A DNA stretch of 64,000 nt, taken from positions 34,985 through 98,984 of the forward strand of contig JAIBBY010000014.1 of NCBI GenBank assembly GCA_019694455.1, read 5' to 3'. This DNA is from Pirellulales bacterium. GTDB lineage: Bacteria > Planctomycetota > Planctomycetia > Pirellulales > JAEUIK01. The notes under the pieces are model-generated. The model was not told where the DNA came from. It searched no databases and saw only the letters and a program-made list of their open reading frames with translations. The number at the start of each line of letters is the position of its first letter. Positions within the stretch are counted from its first letter, which is position 1. Below are positions 55,557 to 64,000 of the stretch, one piece after another. A program made the translations under genes and the position numbers.

Positions 55557-57506
55557 CTACTCTTCTTCGCGCAGCTTGGCCAGCACCGTGTAATCTTCCA
55601 GCGTCGTGGTGTCGCCCACCGTCTCCTTGCCTTCGGCAATGTCGCGCAACAGCCGCCGCATGATCTTACCGCTGCGCGTCTTCGGCAGCGCGCCGGCGAA
55701 GTGAATATCGTCGGGCTGCGCCAAGGCGCCAATCTCCTGACGCACGTGTTTGCGCAACTCGTCCTTCAAGGCGTCGCTTGGGTTCGAGTCCTTGAGCGTG
55801 ACGAACACTGCCACCGCTTGCCCCTTGAGCTCATCTGGTCGACCGACCGCCGCCGCCTCCGCCACCCGTGGATGGCTGACAAGCGCGCTTTCGATTTCGA
55901 TCGTGCTCAACCGATGGCCAGAGACGTTGATCACATCGTCGATGCGCCCCATGATCCAATAGTAGCCGTCGGCGTCGCAGCGCGCATTGTCGCCGGCCAG
56001 GTACTTGCCCGGAATCTTCGACCAGTACTGCTCGCGGTAGCGCTGGTCGTCTCCCCAAATGCCGCGCAGCATGCCCGGCCACGGCTTCTCCATCACCAGC
56101 CAGCCCCCCGCGCCTTGCGGCACCGGCTTGCCCGCCTGGTTCACAATCGCCGGAATAATCCCCGGCAGCGGCCGCGTGCAACTACCCGGCTTGGCGGCGA
56201 TGGCGCCGGGCAAGGGACTCATCATGATGCCCCCCGTTTCGGTCTGCCACCAGGTGTCCACGATCGGGCATCGTTCCTTGCCCACGCGCTGGTGGTACCA
56301 CATCCAGGCTTCCGGGTTGATGCCTTCGCCCACCGTGCCCAACAGCCGCAAACTCGAGAGGTCCTTGCCTTCCAACCACTGGTCGCCCCATTTGATGAAT
56401 GCGCGAATCGCGGTCGGCGCGGTGTAGAGAATACTCACCCGATAGCGCTCGATGATCTCCCAAAACCGACCTTCGTTCGGCCAGTTCGGCGCCCCTTCGT
56501 ACATCACCGTCGTGGCGCCGCAGGAGAGCGGGCCATACACGACGTAGCTATGCCCGGTCACCCAGCCGATGTCGGCGGTGCACCAAAATGTGTCCTCTTC
56601 TCGCAGGTCGAAGACCCACTCGGTTGTTTTCTTGACAAACAGGTTGTAACCGGCGGTGGTGTGCTTGATGCCTTTGGGTTTGCCCGTCGAGCCGCTGGTG
56701 TACAGGATGAACAGCGGCGCCTCGCTGTCCATCGGCGTGGCGGGGCAATCGGCCGACGCCTCGGCCATCAGGTCATGCCACCAAAAGTCGCGACCCGCCT
56801 GCATCTCGACCGGCGCGCCGGTCCGCCGGAAAACGACGCATTTCTCGACCGTCGGCGACTTGGCGAGCGCCGCGTCGACATTCGCCTTGAGCGCCAACTG
56901 GTGTCCGCGCCGCCAGCCGCCATCCGCCGTGATCTGAATCTTCGCCTTGGCGTCGTTATTGCGGTCGGCGATCGCCTCGCTCGAAAAGCCGCCAAAAATC
57001 ACCGAATGCACCGCCCCGATCCGCGCGCACGCCAAGAGCGCCACCGCCAACTCCGGCACCAGCGGCATGTAGATCGAAACCACGTCCCCCGGCTTCACGC
57101 CCAGCCCTTTGAGCACGTTGGCGAACTTGCAAACCTCCCGGTGCAGCATTTGATACGTCAGCACGCGCTGCTCGCCCGGCTCCCCCTCCCAGATTAGCGC
57201 CGCCTTGTTTTTGCGCGGCGTGTTCAAATGCGCGTCCAGGCAGTTGTAGGCCACGTTGGTTTGCCCGCCGACGAACCACTCGGCGAACGGCTCCTTCCAG
57301 CGCAACACCTGCGAATACGGCTTGAACCAATGCAGTTCCTGACCCAGCTCCCCCCAAAACTTTTCAATGTCGCCCGCGGCCCGCTTCCATAGCGCTTCGT
57401 ACGCCTCCAGCGAACCGATGCTCGCTCGCGCCGCAAACTCCGCCGGCGGTGGAAATACGCGATCCTCATGCATCACGTTGTCGAGCTGTGCGGCGTTGTC
57501 GGCCAT
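55557..57506 (-). CDS. acs: Acetyl-CoA synthetase
   Basis: 649 residues from ATG 57506 ([20 protein letters not shown]). An AMP-forming enzyme that activates acetate. Marks: [23 protein letters not shown] loop [20 protein letters not shown], the acetate pocket region [15 protein letters not shown], and the C-terminal [15 protein letters not shown], whose lysine is the site of regulation by acetylation in known relatives. Full length, with no neighbours of the same pathway. It ends 18 bases from the convergent bioB. Confidence 0.96.
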   Translation of the reverse strand: MADNAAQLDNVMHEDRVFPPPAEFAARASIGSLEAYEALWKRAAGDIEKFWGELGQELHWFKPYSQVLRWKEPFAEWFVGGQTNVAYNCLDAHLNTPRKNKAALIWEGEPGEQRVLTYQMLHREVCKFANVLKGLGVKPGDVVSIYMPLVPELAVALLACARIGAVHSVIFGGFSSEAIADRNNDAKAKIQITADGGWRRGHQLALKANVDAALAKSPTVEKCVVFRRTGAPVEMQAGRDFWWHDLMAEASADCPATPMDSEAPLFILYTSGSTGKPKGIKHTTAGYNLFVKKTTEWVFDLREEDTFWCTADIGWVTGHSYVVYGPLSCGATTVMYEGAPNWPNEGRFWEIIERYRVSILYTAPTAIRAFIKWGDQWLEGKDLSSLRLLGTVGEGINPEAWMWYHQRVGKERCPIVDTWWQTETGGIMMSPLPGAIAAKPGSCTRPLPGIIPAIVNQAGKPVPQGAGGWLVMEKPWPGMLRGIWGDDQRYREQYWSKIPGKYLAGDNARCDADGYYWIMGRIDDVINVSGHRLSTIEIESALVSHPRVAEAAAVGRPDELKGQAVAVFVTLKDSNPSDALKDELRKHVRQEIGALAQPDDIHFAGALPKTRSGKIMRRLLRDIAEGKETVGDTTTLEDYTVLAKLREEE

Positions 57507-57712
57507 GCGTTTCCTCACGATCGCGGCAGTGATTTAAGTTGGCTCGCGGCGCCATGCCTGCGTCGACAGACGAGCGCCGCGGTCAGGATCGGTCTACAGG
57601 TTTCCCGCGCGGTGGCCAGCCTCGGCGCCAGCGCGGCGGCAACCACTAGTGGCCGCGACTTAGAATAGGAAAATTCTCTGGCCGACGCAAAGCACCGGCA
57701 ATCCCACGCGCT

Positions 57713-58909
57713 CTACTTGCGCGCGCGGGCATGTTTGAGCGGCAACCAGGCGCCATTCTCCTTGGCGCTGGCCACGCTCTGCTGAATGAAATACATTCCC
57801 TCCACCCCATCGTTGATGTTGGGGTAAATGGTGTTGGTCCGCTCGAACTTCTGGCCGCTGGCGCGCCGCGCCATGTCGTCGAAGGCAAAGCGGTAGATGT
57901 TGGCGAACGCCTCAAAGAACGCCTCCGGATGGCCGCTCGGCAAGCGGCAACTCGCCACGGCGGTCGGCTTCATGTAAGACGCGTTCGGGTCGCGCGTGTA
58001 CAGCGCGTGCGGATGGCCGTTGCGGCGGAAGACCAGCACATTCGGCTCTTCCTGCCGCCATTGCAGCGCCCCCTTGGTGCCGTCGATTTCGATGGCAATG
58101 TCGTTCTCGCGGCCGTGGCTGATCTGCGAGGCAGTCACCGTGCCCAGCGCCCCGTTCTCGAACCGCACCACCGCATGGCCGTAGTCGTCCAGTTGCCGGC
58201 CCGACTCGTAGGTTCGCAAGTGGCAGCTAATGTCGGTCGGCAGCAGCCCGCTGATGTAGCGCCCCAGGTTGTAGGCGTGTGTGCCAATGTCGCCAAAGCA
58301 GCCGGCGGCGCCGCTACGCGTCGGATCGGTGCGCCAAGCCGCTTGCTTCTGGTCCGATGTTTCCAACCGCGTCCTCAGCCAACCCTGAATATAAGTCGCC
58401 CGAATCGCCTGAACCTCTCCCAAGTCGCCGGCCGCGACCATCTCGCGCGCCTGTCGCACCAATGGATAACCCGTGTAGTTGTGGGTGACGGCGAACACCA
58501 CCCCCGATTGATCGACCGCCTTGGCCAGGTCCTCTGCCTGCCCCAGATCGAAGGTCATCGGCTTGTCGCACAGCACATTGAAGCCCGCCTCCACCGCTGC
58601 TTTGGCGATCTCGTAGTGCGTGTGATTCGGCGTCGCCACGGTCACAAAGTCAACGCGTTCCCCCTCCGGCAATTTGCTTTCGGCGCTGAGCAGTTCGCGG
58701 AACGAACCGTAGGCCCGGTTCGTCGGAATGTCGTAGTCGGGCGCCGAGGCCTTCGACTTTTCGGCGTTCGAAGATAGCGCGCCGGCCACCAAGGCCGCCC
58801 GGTTGTCCAGCACCGCCGCGGTGGCGTGAACGCGACCAATAAACGAACCTTGGCCACCGCCGATCAGGGCCATCTTGAGTTTGCGGTTCAAGGGTGGGTT
58901 GGTGGCCAT
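57713..58909 (-). CDS. Gfo/Idh/MocA family oxidoreductase
   Basis: 398 residues from ATG 58909. The N-terminal Rossmann fold reads [20 protein letters not shown], with [20 protein letters not shown] and [20 protein letters not shown] (the family's EKP-type lysine motif as DKP). The C-terminal sheet holds [20 protein letters not shown]. It oxidises or reduces a sugar or inositol derivative with NAD(P); planctomycetes encode dozens. There is no signal peptide, so it is cytoplasmic. Substrate unknown. Confidence 0.9.
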   Translation of the reverse strand: MATNPPLNRKLKMALIGGGQGSFIGRVHATAAVLDNRAALVAGALSSNAEKSKASAPDYDIPTNRAYGSFRELLSAESKLPEGERVDFVTVATPNHTHYEIAKAAVEAGFNVLCDKPMTFDLGQAEDLAKAVDQSGVVFAVTHNYTGYPLVRQAREMVAAGDLGEVQAIRATYIQGWLRTRLETSDQKQAAWRTDPTRSGAAGCFGDIGTHAYNLGRYISGLLPTDISCHLRTYESGRQLDDYGHAVVRFENGALGTVTASQISHGRENDIAIEIDGTKGALQWRQEEPNVLVFRRNGHPHALYTRDPNASYMKPTAVASCRLPSGHPEAFFEAFANIYRFAFDDMARRASGQKFERTNTIYPNINDGVEGMYFIQQSVASAKENGAWLPLKHARARK

Positions 58910-59010
58910 GACGATCAGTCTCCGCAAGTTGCTATTGAATTGAGAATGGCGCTTGGTTTGTCACTTTTTAGCGGCCCCGAAGCCACTTCGCCAGTCACCG
59001 CGCCGCGCGC

Positions 59011-59970
59011 TCAGCCGGCAGCGCCAAGCCGCTCGCGCACCAGTTCCGCCAGCCAAACGAATTGCTCGATCTCCAACTGCTCGGCCCGTGTCTCGGGCCC
59101 CAGACCCATCGTCTCCAAAATCGCGTCGACCGCCGACTTATCCAGTTCTTGCTTGTACGCCGCCACCATCACGCTCCGCAGGAACTTGCGTCGATGCAAG
59201 AACATCGATCGCACAAAACCGTGAAAAAATACCGTGTCCCCCAGCCGCGCCCGCCGCTCGGGCTGAAACACAATCCGCACGATCGACGAGGTCACCTTGG
59301 GCCGCGGCCAAAAGGCGCTCGGCGGCAAGTTGCGCACAATCTCCACCGCGCATTGGCTCTGCACCCAAACCGATGTGGCGCCATAGTCCTTGGTTCCCGG
59401 CGTCGCGCGCAGCCGATCGGCCACTTCTTTCTGAATGGTCACGGTCATCGAGTGCGGCAACGGTTCGCCAACCAACAGATTGCTGATGATCGGCGTGCCG
59501 ACATGATACGGCAGGTTGGCGACCAGCTTCAGCCGCCGTCCGGGCGCGGCAGCCAACTTCTCGCCCACGGCATCCATCACCACCGGGTTCAAGTGATTTT
59601 TGTTGCGCAGCGCGTCGGCCACCAGCAGCGTCACTCGATCAAGCGACGCCAGGTTCTCCTCGGCCAGCGCCGCCACTTCGGAATCGATTTCCACCGACAC
59701 CACCGCCGCCGCGCGCTCGGCCAGCATGGCGGTCAGCGCGCCTGTGCCGGCGCCCACCTCCAGCACCACGTCGTTCCCCGTTACCTCGGCGCTGTCGAAC
59801 AATAGCCGCAGCAGGTTCAAATCGATCAAAAAGTTTTGGCCGTGCTGCGTCTTGGGCCGAATGCCCACCTCGCGGAACCGCCGCTGCAAGAACGATAGTG
59901 TTTGATTGGCCGAAGCCGAGAGCGCGTCGGGCAAAGCGTTGCGAGGCTCCATCGGCGATTGATTCCTCAT
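59011..59970 (-). CDS. rsmA: 16S rRNA dimethyladenosine transferase
   Basis: 319 residues from ATG 59970, chosen because it overlaps the ribE stop codon (ATGA). It methylates two adjacent adenines in helix 45 of 16S rRNA. Motifs: KTQHGQNFLIDLNLLRLLFD, SAM-binding VVLEVGAGTGALTAMLAERA, KLVANLPYHVGTPIISNLLV (catalytic NLPY), and MTVTIQKEVADRL. Normal length plus about 20 residues at the start. Coupled to ribE. Confidence 0.94.
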   Translation of the reverse strand: MRNQSPMEPRNALPDALSASANQTLSFLQRRFREVGIRPKTQHGQNFLIDLNLLRLLFDSAEVTGNDVVLEVGAGTGALTAMLAERAAAVVSVEIDSEVAALAEENLASLDRVTLLVADALRNKNHLNPVVMDAVGEKLAAAPGRRLKLVANLPYHVGTPIISNLLVGEPLPHSMTVTIQKEVADRLRATPGTKDYGATSVWVQSQCAVEIVRNLPPSAFWPRPKVTSSIVRIVFQPERRARLGDTVFFHGFVRSMFLHRRKFLRSVMVAAYKQELDKSAVDAILETMGLGPETRAEQLEIEQFVWLAELVRERLGAAG

Positions 59971-60560
59971 GCCCGCCACGCCAGCAAGCGCTCGACATAC
60001 TTGGCCAACAGGTCGGTTTCCAGATTCACCGCCTCACCGACCGACAGACCGCCCAACGTGGTGACCGCCAGCGTATGCGGGATGAGCGCCACGCTAAAAT
60101 GATCGTCGTCCACCTCCACCAAGGTGAGGCTGACCCCATCCACCGCGATCGACGCCTTCGGCGCCAGATATCGCATGATCGCGTGCGGCGCGCGAAAGCG
60201 AAAATGCGACCAGGCCCCTTCGTCGCGCCGCTGCGCCAAGTAGCCCACCGCGTCGATATGCCCGCTGACAAAGTGCCCCCCGAGCCGGTCGGTGGGTCGC
60301 AGACTGCGTTCCAAATTCACGCGGTCTCCGGCGACCAACTCTCCCAGGTTGGTGCGGCTCAGCGTCTCCGACCCCGCCTCAAACGCCAGCGTGTCGCCAG
60401 CGACCGACACCACGGTGAGGCAGCAGCCATTGATGGCGATGCTGTCGCCAATTTTGGCCTCGCGCGCGATGGTCGGCTCCGCCAGCAGCACCCTTTTGCC
60501 GGGTGGCTCGTCGCGAATCTCGGTGATGGTGGCCAGCGCCTCGACCAAACCCGTGAACAT
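59967..60560 (-). CDS. ribE: Riboflavin synthase alpha chain
   Basis: A 197-residue protein beginning MFTGLVEALATITEIRDEPP, the signature start of the family. It has the two repeated lumazine-synthase-type barrels: GDSIAINGCCLTVVSVAGDT, and ASIAVDGVSLTLVEVDDDHF. GGHFVSGHIDAVG lies between them. It converts two molecules of 6,7-dimethyl-8-ribityllumazine into riboflavin. It precedes rsmA with an ATGA overlap and has no FMN riboswitch visible in the 11 bases that separate it from pssA. Confidence 0.95.
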   Translation of the reverse strand: MFTGLVEALATITEIRDEPPGKRVLLAEPTIAREAKIGDSIAINGCCLTVVSVAGDTLAFEAGSETLSRTNLGELVAGDRVNLERSLRPTDRLGGHFVSGHIDAVGYLAQRRDEGAWSHFRFRAPHAIMRYLAPKASIAVDGVSLTLVEVDDDHFSVALIPHTLAVTTLGGLSVGEAVNLETDLLAKYVERLLAWRA

Positions 60561-60571
60561 TAAGGATCCAA

Positions 60572-61426
60572 CTAAAACAGCGATTCGCGCTGCGCCCGCT
60601 TCAGCACCACGCGCTCATAAAAATATCGCGCCGGACCACCCAGCACGAACGCGCAGCACAGCACCGGCACGGCGTAGCCGCGCACCGTCATGATCGCCAC
60701 CGCCGCGAACAACAGCGCCACGATATGGTTAAAGCTGCGATGCCCGCGAAAAATCTGGTTGACAACGTGCGGATACGGCACGCGCGACACCATGAGCAGC
60801 GCCACCAGCAGCGCGAAGAACGGCAGCGCCATTTGCACCGCCACGTCCATCTCCGCGGCGTACGGCAACGGGTTCGCCGGATTGCGCAGCGTGTTGAACA
60901 GAATCGCGAAGCCTGCGATCGAGGCCGCAGCGGCCGGCGACGGCAACCCGCTGAAGTGCAAGTGATCGTCGTCGGTCACCACCTGCACGTTGAACCGCGC
61001 CAGCCGCAGCGCGGCGCACGCCGCGTAGCCGGCGGCGATCACCCACACCGCCTCGCGGTGCAAATACGTGAAGTTGGGGCACATTTTCACCAGCAAGATG
61101 CCGGGCGCCACGCCAAATGTCACCACGTCGCACAAGCTGTCGAGCTGGCCGCCAAAATCGCTCGTCGTGCGCGACAAGCGAGCCAAATGCCCATCTAGCG
61201 CGTCGAACGCCATGGCCAAAAAGATCAGCCAGGCGCTATACATCACGTTGCGCGCGTCGTTCGGCTCGTTCAGCACCACGTCGCGGCGGATGTTCGGCGC
61301 CTCGGTCGTGGTGGCGGTCGGCGCTTCGACTCGCGACGCCACCACAATCGCAAAGAAGCCGCACACCAGGTTCGCCAGCGTGAACATGGTCGGCAGCACG
61401 GCAATGGTCCGAATGCGTCGCATCAT
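60572..61426 (-). CDS. pssA: CDP-diacylglycerol-serine O-phosphatidyltransferase
   Basis: 284 residues from ATG 61426, overlapping the psd stop codon (ATGA). The CDP-alcohol phosphotransferase motif DG-x2-AR-x8-G-x3-D-x3-D is complete in MAFDALDGHLARLSRTTSDF, then GGQLDSLCD. About six membrane spans. It makes phosphatidylserine, which the product of the preceding gene then decarboxylates to phosphatidylethanolamine. A run of some 30 charged residues after the first span is longer than usual. Confidence 0.93.
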   Translation of the reverse strand: MMRRIRTIAVLPTMFTLANLVCGFFAIVVASRVEAPTATTTEAPNIRRDVVLNEPNDARNVMYSAWLIFLAMAFDALDGHLARLSRTTSDFGGQLDSLCDVVTFGVAPGILLVKMCPNFTYLHREAVWVIAAGYAACAALRLARFNVQVVTDDDHLHFSGLPSPAAAASIAGFAILFNTLRNPANPLPYAAEMDVAVQMALPFFALLVALLMVSRVPYPHVVNQIFRGHRSFNHIVALLFAAVAIMTVRGYAVPVLCCAFVLGGPARYFYERVVLKRAQRESLF

Positions 61427-62388
61427 ACCGCGGGACTCCCCACCCAATGTGCCATGATGCTGGCGCCAGCCTTCACGCGGTCGCCCACTTTCACATCAAC
61501 CGAAAGCCCTTCGCTCGCGGGTAAGATCAACTCAGTGCGCGAGCCCAGCTTAATCATGCCAAACTTCTGCCCGCGCTGCAGCACTTCGCCCGGACGCAGG
61601 TCGCACACAATCCGTCGAGCGATGGCTCCGGCGATCTGCCGCACCACGAAGCGGCGGTACGGCGACCGCGTCTCTTCGAGGCCGATCCACATATTCTCAT
61701 TGTAAATCGCGCTCTCAGGATCGAGCGCGTTGCGAAACTCCCCCGGCGAGTAGATCAGCCGGATCACCCGGCCGCTCATCGGCGCGCGGTTGATGTGTAC
61801 GTTGAAGATCGACAGGAAAATGCCGATCCGCACCGCCGGCCCGCCGACAAATGGGTCGTGCTCCAGCGGCGTCACCTCGGCCACCTGTCCGTCGGCCGGC
61901 GAAACGATCAGCCCCGGCCCGCTCGGCACATGTCGCGCGGGGTCGCGAAAGAAGTACACCACCAGCGCCAGCGGAATGGCTGTCAGCGGCGCCAAATACC
62001 AATGGTAGAGCGCCAGCCCCAGGGTGATCGCCAACAGCGGACCCGCCATCAGCAATAGCTCGGCCAGCCCCCAGCGCGCAAACGGCAGCCGCTCGCGCCA
62101 CCGAAACGAGTCGGCTTCGGCTGGCCAGACGCAATCGTTCTGGTTGCGAAAGAATTTGAGGTCGCGCTGGTCCAGCACCTCATGCGGGCACCCCGTCACG
62201 CTGCCGCTCCGCAGCCTCGCCATGCGGCCCACGTAGCCCGGCCAGCAGCGCTTCAGGTACCAGCGGCGCAGCCTCCCCCAGGCCAACTCGATGCGGTAGC
62301 AAACGCCCCCCCCCGGTTGAATGCTCGGGATGTTCGCCGGCAATGGTTCGGCAGCGGTAGGACCAGGCGCCAATTCGACGTCGCTCAT
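61423..62388 (-). CDS. psd: Phosphatidylserine decarboxylase proenzyme
   Basis: 321 residues from ATG 62388. The enzyme domain is C-terminal (about 120-321): SPADGQVAEVTPLEHDPFVG, FLSIFNVHINRAPMSGRVIR, YNENMWIGLEE, and the self-cleavage site in MIKLGSRTELILPAS, where Ser becomes the pyruvoyl group. Two spans precede it (ELLLMAGPLLAITLGLALYH, APLTAIPLALVVYFF). The first 100 residues are an extension absent from compact bacterial PSDs, rich in Arg, Trp and Cys. Coupled to pssA by ATGA, so both steps of phosphatidylethanolamine synthesis sit together. Confidence 0.92.
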   Translation of the reverse strand: MSDVELAPGPTAAEPLPANIPSIQPGGGVCYRIELAWGRLRRWYLKRCWPGYVGRMARLRSGSVTGCPHEVLDQRDLKFFRNQNDCVWPAEADSFRWRERLPFARWGLAELLLMAGPLLAITLGLALYHWYLAPLTAIPLALVVYFFRDPARHVPSGPGLIVSPADGQVAEVTPLEHDPFVGGPAVRIGIFLSIFNVHINRAPMSGRVIRLIYSPGEFRNALDPESAIYNENMWIGLEETRSPYRRFVVRQIAGAIARRIVCDLRPGEVLQRGQKFGMIKLGSRTELILPASEGLSVDVKVGDRVKAGASIMAHWVGSPAV

Positions 62389-62492
62389 GCGTGCTCGCAA
62401 GACCGGGGAAACGAATCACTCGATCTTACGGCAATTGCCGCCGTCGCAACATGCCCCCAAAAATGGCCCATTTCGCCGTGCTCGGCCAGAAA

Positions 62493-63929
62493 TCAGCTCA
62501 ACCGCTCTTGGATGCGGGCAATGTCGACGGTGATGATCTCCGTCACCCAGCCCCCCACCAGCACCAACACGATCGCGCCGGCCAGCCACCCCTGCCATTT
62601 TCCGCGATACGACAACAGCCGCTGCCGCTGCGCGATGGCGCTGGCCGCAAAAATGACCAACAGCGGAACCAGCGGCAAATGGTAGCGCGAATGCGCGAAA
62701 ACCAGCGTATGCAACAGGCAGATGTAGGCCATCACCAATAGCAGCAGCGTGTACGCTCGCCAATCCCCCGGCGGGAACAGCACCGCGCCAGCGATCGCCA
62801 GCAGGATGACGACTGCGTAGCCTCCGGCCACGACCAGCGCGATCAAAGCCACTGCCGGTTTGGGCATGGCGCCAAACTCCCCCGCCAGCGCCGCCGAAAC
62901 AAGCTCGCGCTCCAACTGCCAGAAGTTGAAGAACTTGATCACGTCGCGCTGGATCGTCAGGCCTGGATGGGCCATCACAAAGCGAATCCCTTCGCGCATC
63001 GCCAGTTTGTCGCGCTGCCCTTGGGTCATTTGTCGAAATTCTGGATACCGTCGGGCCAACACGCGGTACCACGCCTGTTCGCCCCCCACGCCAATCGCGT
63101 CCCACGAGCGCGTAAGCGGTGTGTGCTCATAGTTGCCCATCATCAAGTTGCGCCCCCCCATGCAATCAATAGTGATCAGCGTCTGTTCCAGTCGCGTGTT
63201 GCGCCAGGCCCATGGCGCGATGACCACCAAAAAAGCGACCACCATCAGCGCCACGCCCGCCAGTCGCCGTGGCCACGCCACCGGAGCGACGATCAACAGA
63301 TAGCCTCCCAGCACCGGCGGAAACAGCCACAAGACGCTGCGCGTCAGCGCTCCCACTCCGACCAATGCGCCCACCAGCGTCATCTTCGCCAGCGACGGAG
63401 ATTGCAGGTAGCTCACCGTCGCCAGCACGATGGCCGCCAGCCCGAGCGTGAACAGCGCCTCCGACAACAGCAAGTTGTTGTAGACCAACAGCGAAGGATA
63501 AAAGCACGCTAGCCCCGCCGCCCACAGTGCCACTCGATCGTCGTACAATCGCCGCGCGAGCAAAAACACCAGCACAACCGTTCCCAGGCTCAATAGCCCC
63601 TGCGCGGCGCGCACCGCCTGAAAGTTGCCTACGCCAAATAACCGATAGATCGCGGCCACGCTGGCGGGAAATAGCGGCGGACGAATCGAGGTCAACTGCC
63701 CTTGCGCCGCGGCAAAGCGTCCTTCCTCCGCCAAGTGGGTGGCAATTTCGTTGTACTCCACCTCGTCGTGATGCAGCAGAACCCCCGCGAACGACTGCCA
63801 CAGCGCCACGCGCGCCACCAAGCCAACCGCCAGAATCGCGGCCAGAATCAGCCAAACGCGAGGCGACCGGGCCACCGCAACGTCGCGCGGCGCGGCGCCA
63901 TCGGCCGGTGGGAGAGTATTGGCGCTCAC
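62493..63929 (-). CDS. Membrane glycosyltransferase, family 39 (ArnT/PMT-like)
   Basis: 478 residues from GTG 63929, which overlaps the upstream stop codon (GTGA); the open frame before it is out-of-phase. About eleven membrane spans (for example VWLILAAILAVGLVARVALW, LLSLGTVVLVFLLARRLYDD). The catalytic first loop has the acidic motif LLHHDEVEYNEIATHLAEEG, then SIRPPLFPASVAAIYRLFGV, as in GT39/GT83 enzymes that use lipid-linked sugars. The acceptor is unknown. It belongs to an operon with the gene cut by the right edge. Confidence 0.85.
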   Translation of the reverse strand: MSANTLPPADGAAPRDVAVARSPRVWLILAAILAVGLVARVALWQSFAGVLLHHDEVEYNEIATHLAEEGRFAAAQGQLTSIRPPLFPASVAAIYRLFGVGNFQAVRAAQGLLSLGTVVLVFLLARRLYDDRVALWAAGLACFYPSLLVYNNLLLSEALFTLGLAAIVLATVSYLQSPSLAKMTLVGALVGVGALTRSVLWLFPPVLGGYLLIVAPVAWPRRLAGVALMVVAFLVVIAPWAWRNTRLEQTLITIDCMGGRNLMMGNYEHTPLTRSWDAIGVGGEQAWYRVLARRYPEFRQMTQGQRDKLAMREGIRFVMAHPGLTIQRDVIKFFNFWQLERELVSAALAGEFGAMPKPAVALIALVVAGGYAVVILLAIAGAVLFPPGDWRAYTLLLLVMAYICLLHTLVFAHSRYHLPLVPLLVIFAASAIAQRQRLLSYRGKWQGWLAGAIVLVLVGGWVTEIITVDIARIQERLS

Positions 63930-64000
63930 AGTTCCCACAACGGCGGCAAACCCGATTCGGCCACGTTGAACCACTCGTACAACACGTGAATCCGCACGAA
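63926..64000 (-). CDS. C-terminal end of an unidentified gene
   Basis: The last 24 codons of a frame that enters from the right edge, reading VRIHVLYEWFNVAESGLPPL and three more residues. Its stop TGA overlaps the start GTG of the glycosyltransferase gene, so it is the preceding gene of the same operon. Too little is visible to name it. Confidence 0.6.
   Translation of the reverse strand, partial: FVRIHVLYEWFNVAESGLPPLWEL

Noticed and set aside
55701..57197. 498-codon open frame antisense to acs
   Set aside because: acs is complete with all motifs on the minus strand; the plus-strand frame is His/Arg-rich low-sense sequence.

Overview
The window looks like a piece of chromosome from a high-GC member of the Planctomycetota, probably near the Pirellulales. 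The grounds are family content. An ECF sigma factor is coupled to a giant Ser/Thr kinase with WD40 and TPR repeats. There are two further membrane kinases with an FHA protein, a secreted SUMF1-type protein, an EF-hand protein, and a short membrane protein of the planctomycete 'FQFSIASLLL' type. No tRNA, rRNA or CRISPR array was seen.

Region by region. 1-5.6 kb: the end of a secreted SUMF1-domain gene, then an ECF sigma factor overlapping a 1361-residue kinase. 5.6-6.8 kb: a scar of broken accessory genes (N-terminus of a DNA methyltransferase, a fragment of an unknown gene, a zinc-ribbon gene, and a DUF433 antitoxin whose DUF5615-type toxin is cut short). 6.9-13.2 kb: exported proteins, two of them glycosidase-like. 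13.2-20.0 kb: a compact three-gene operon (unknown 432-aa protein, double-HKD phospholipase-D-type nuclease, SNF2/DEAH helicase) lying between two near-identical 187-bp direct repeats. Each repeat holds the promoter, a LexA-like SOS box and the first codons of imuA. 19.9-25.2 kb: the intact SOS mutagenesis cassette imuA-imuB-dnaE2. 25.4-35 kb: an oxidoreductase, a sialidase-like protein, an EF-hand protein, an HDOD/GGDEF-like regulator, a penicillin-acylase homologue, a UVR-motif protein and a DUF4912 protein. 35.4-43.5 kb: a complete F1Fo ATP synthase operon (two small membrane proteins, then atpB-E-F-H-A-G-D-C), followed by rpmG. 43.9-53.1 kb: a signalling block of two kinases, a coiled-coil protein, an FHA protein, a large membrane protein, an ECF sigma factor and a putative anti-sigma factor. 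53.2-64 kb: housekeeping genes (gamma carbonic anhydrase, PSP1 protein, bioB, acs, Gfo/Idh/MocA oxidoreductase, ribE-rsmA, psd-pssA, a family 39 glycosyltransferase).

The most interesting object is the 13.4-19.8 kb island. Its three genes are joined by two 4-base ATGA overlaps, so they are almost certainly made together. A nuclease plus a large helicase plus a protein of unknown type is the usual make-up of an anti-phage system, and I could not match this set by eye to a named one. The flanking repeats show that the whole module was inserted at the 5' end of imuA. The insertion duplicated the SOS promoter, so that imuA-imuB-dnaE2 stays intact on one side while a 34-codon imuA stub on the other side fires antisense into the end of the helicase gene. 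The defence role is inference from composition and context; the gene layout, overlaps and repeats are read directly.
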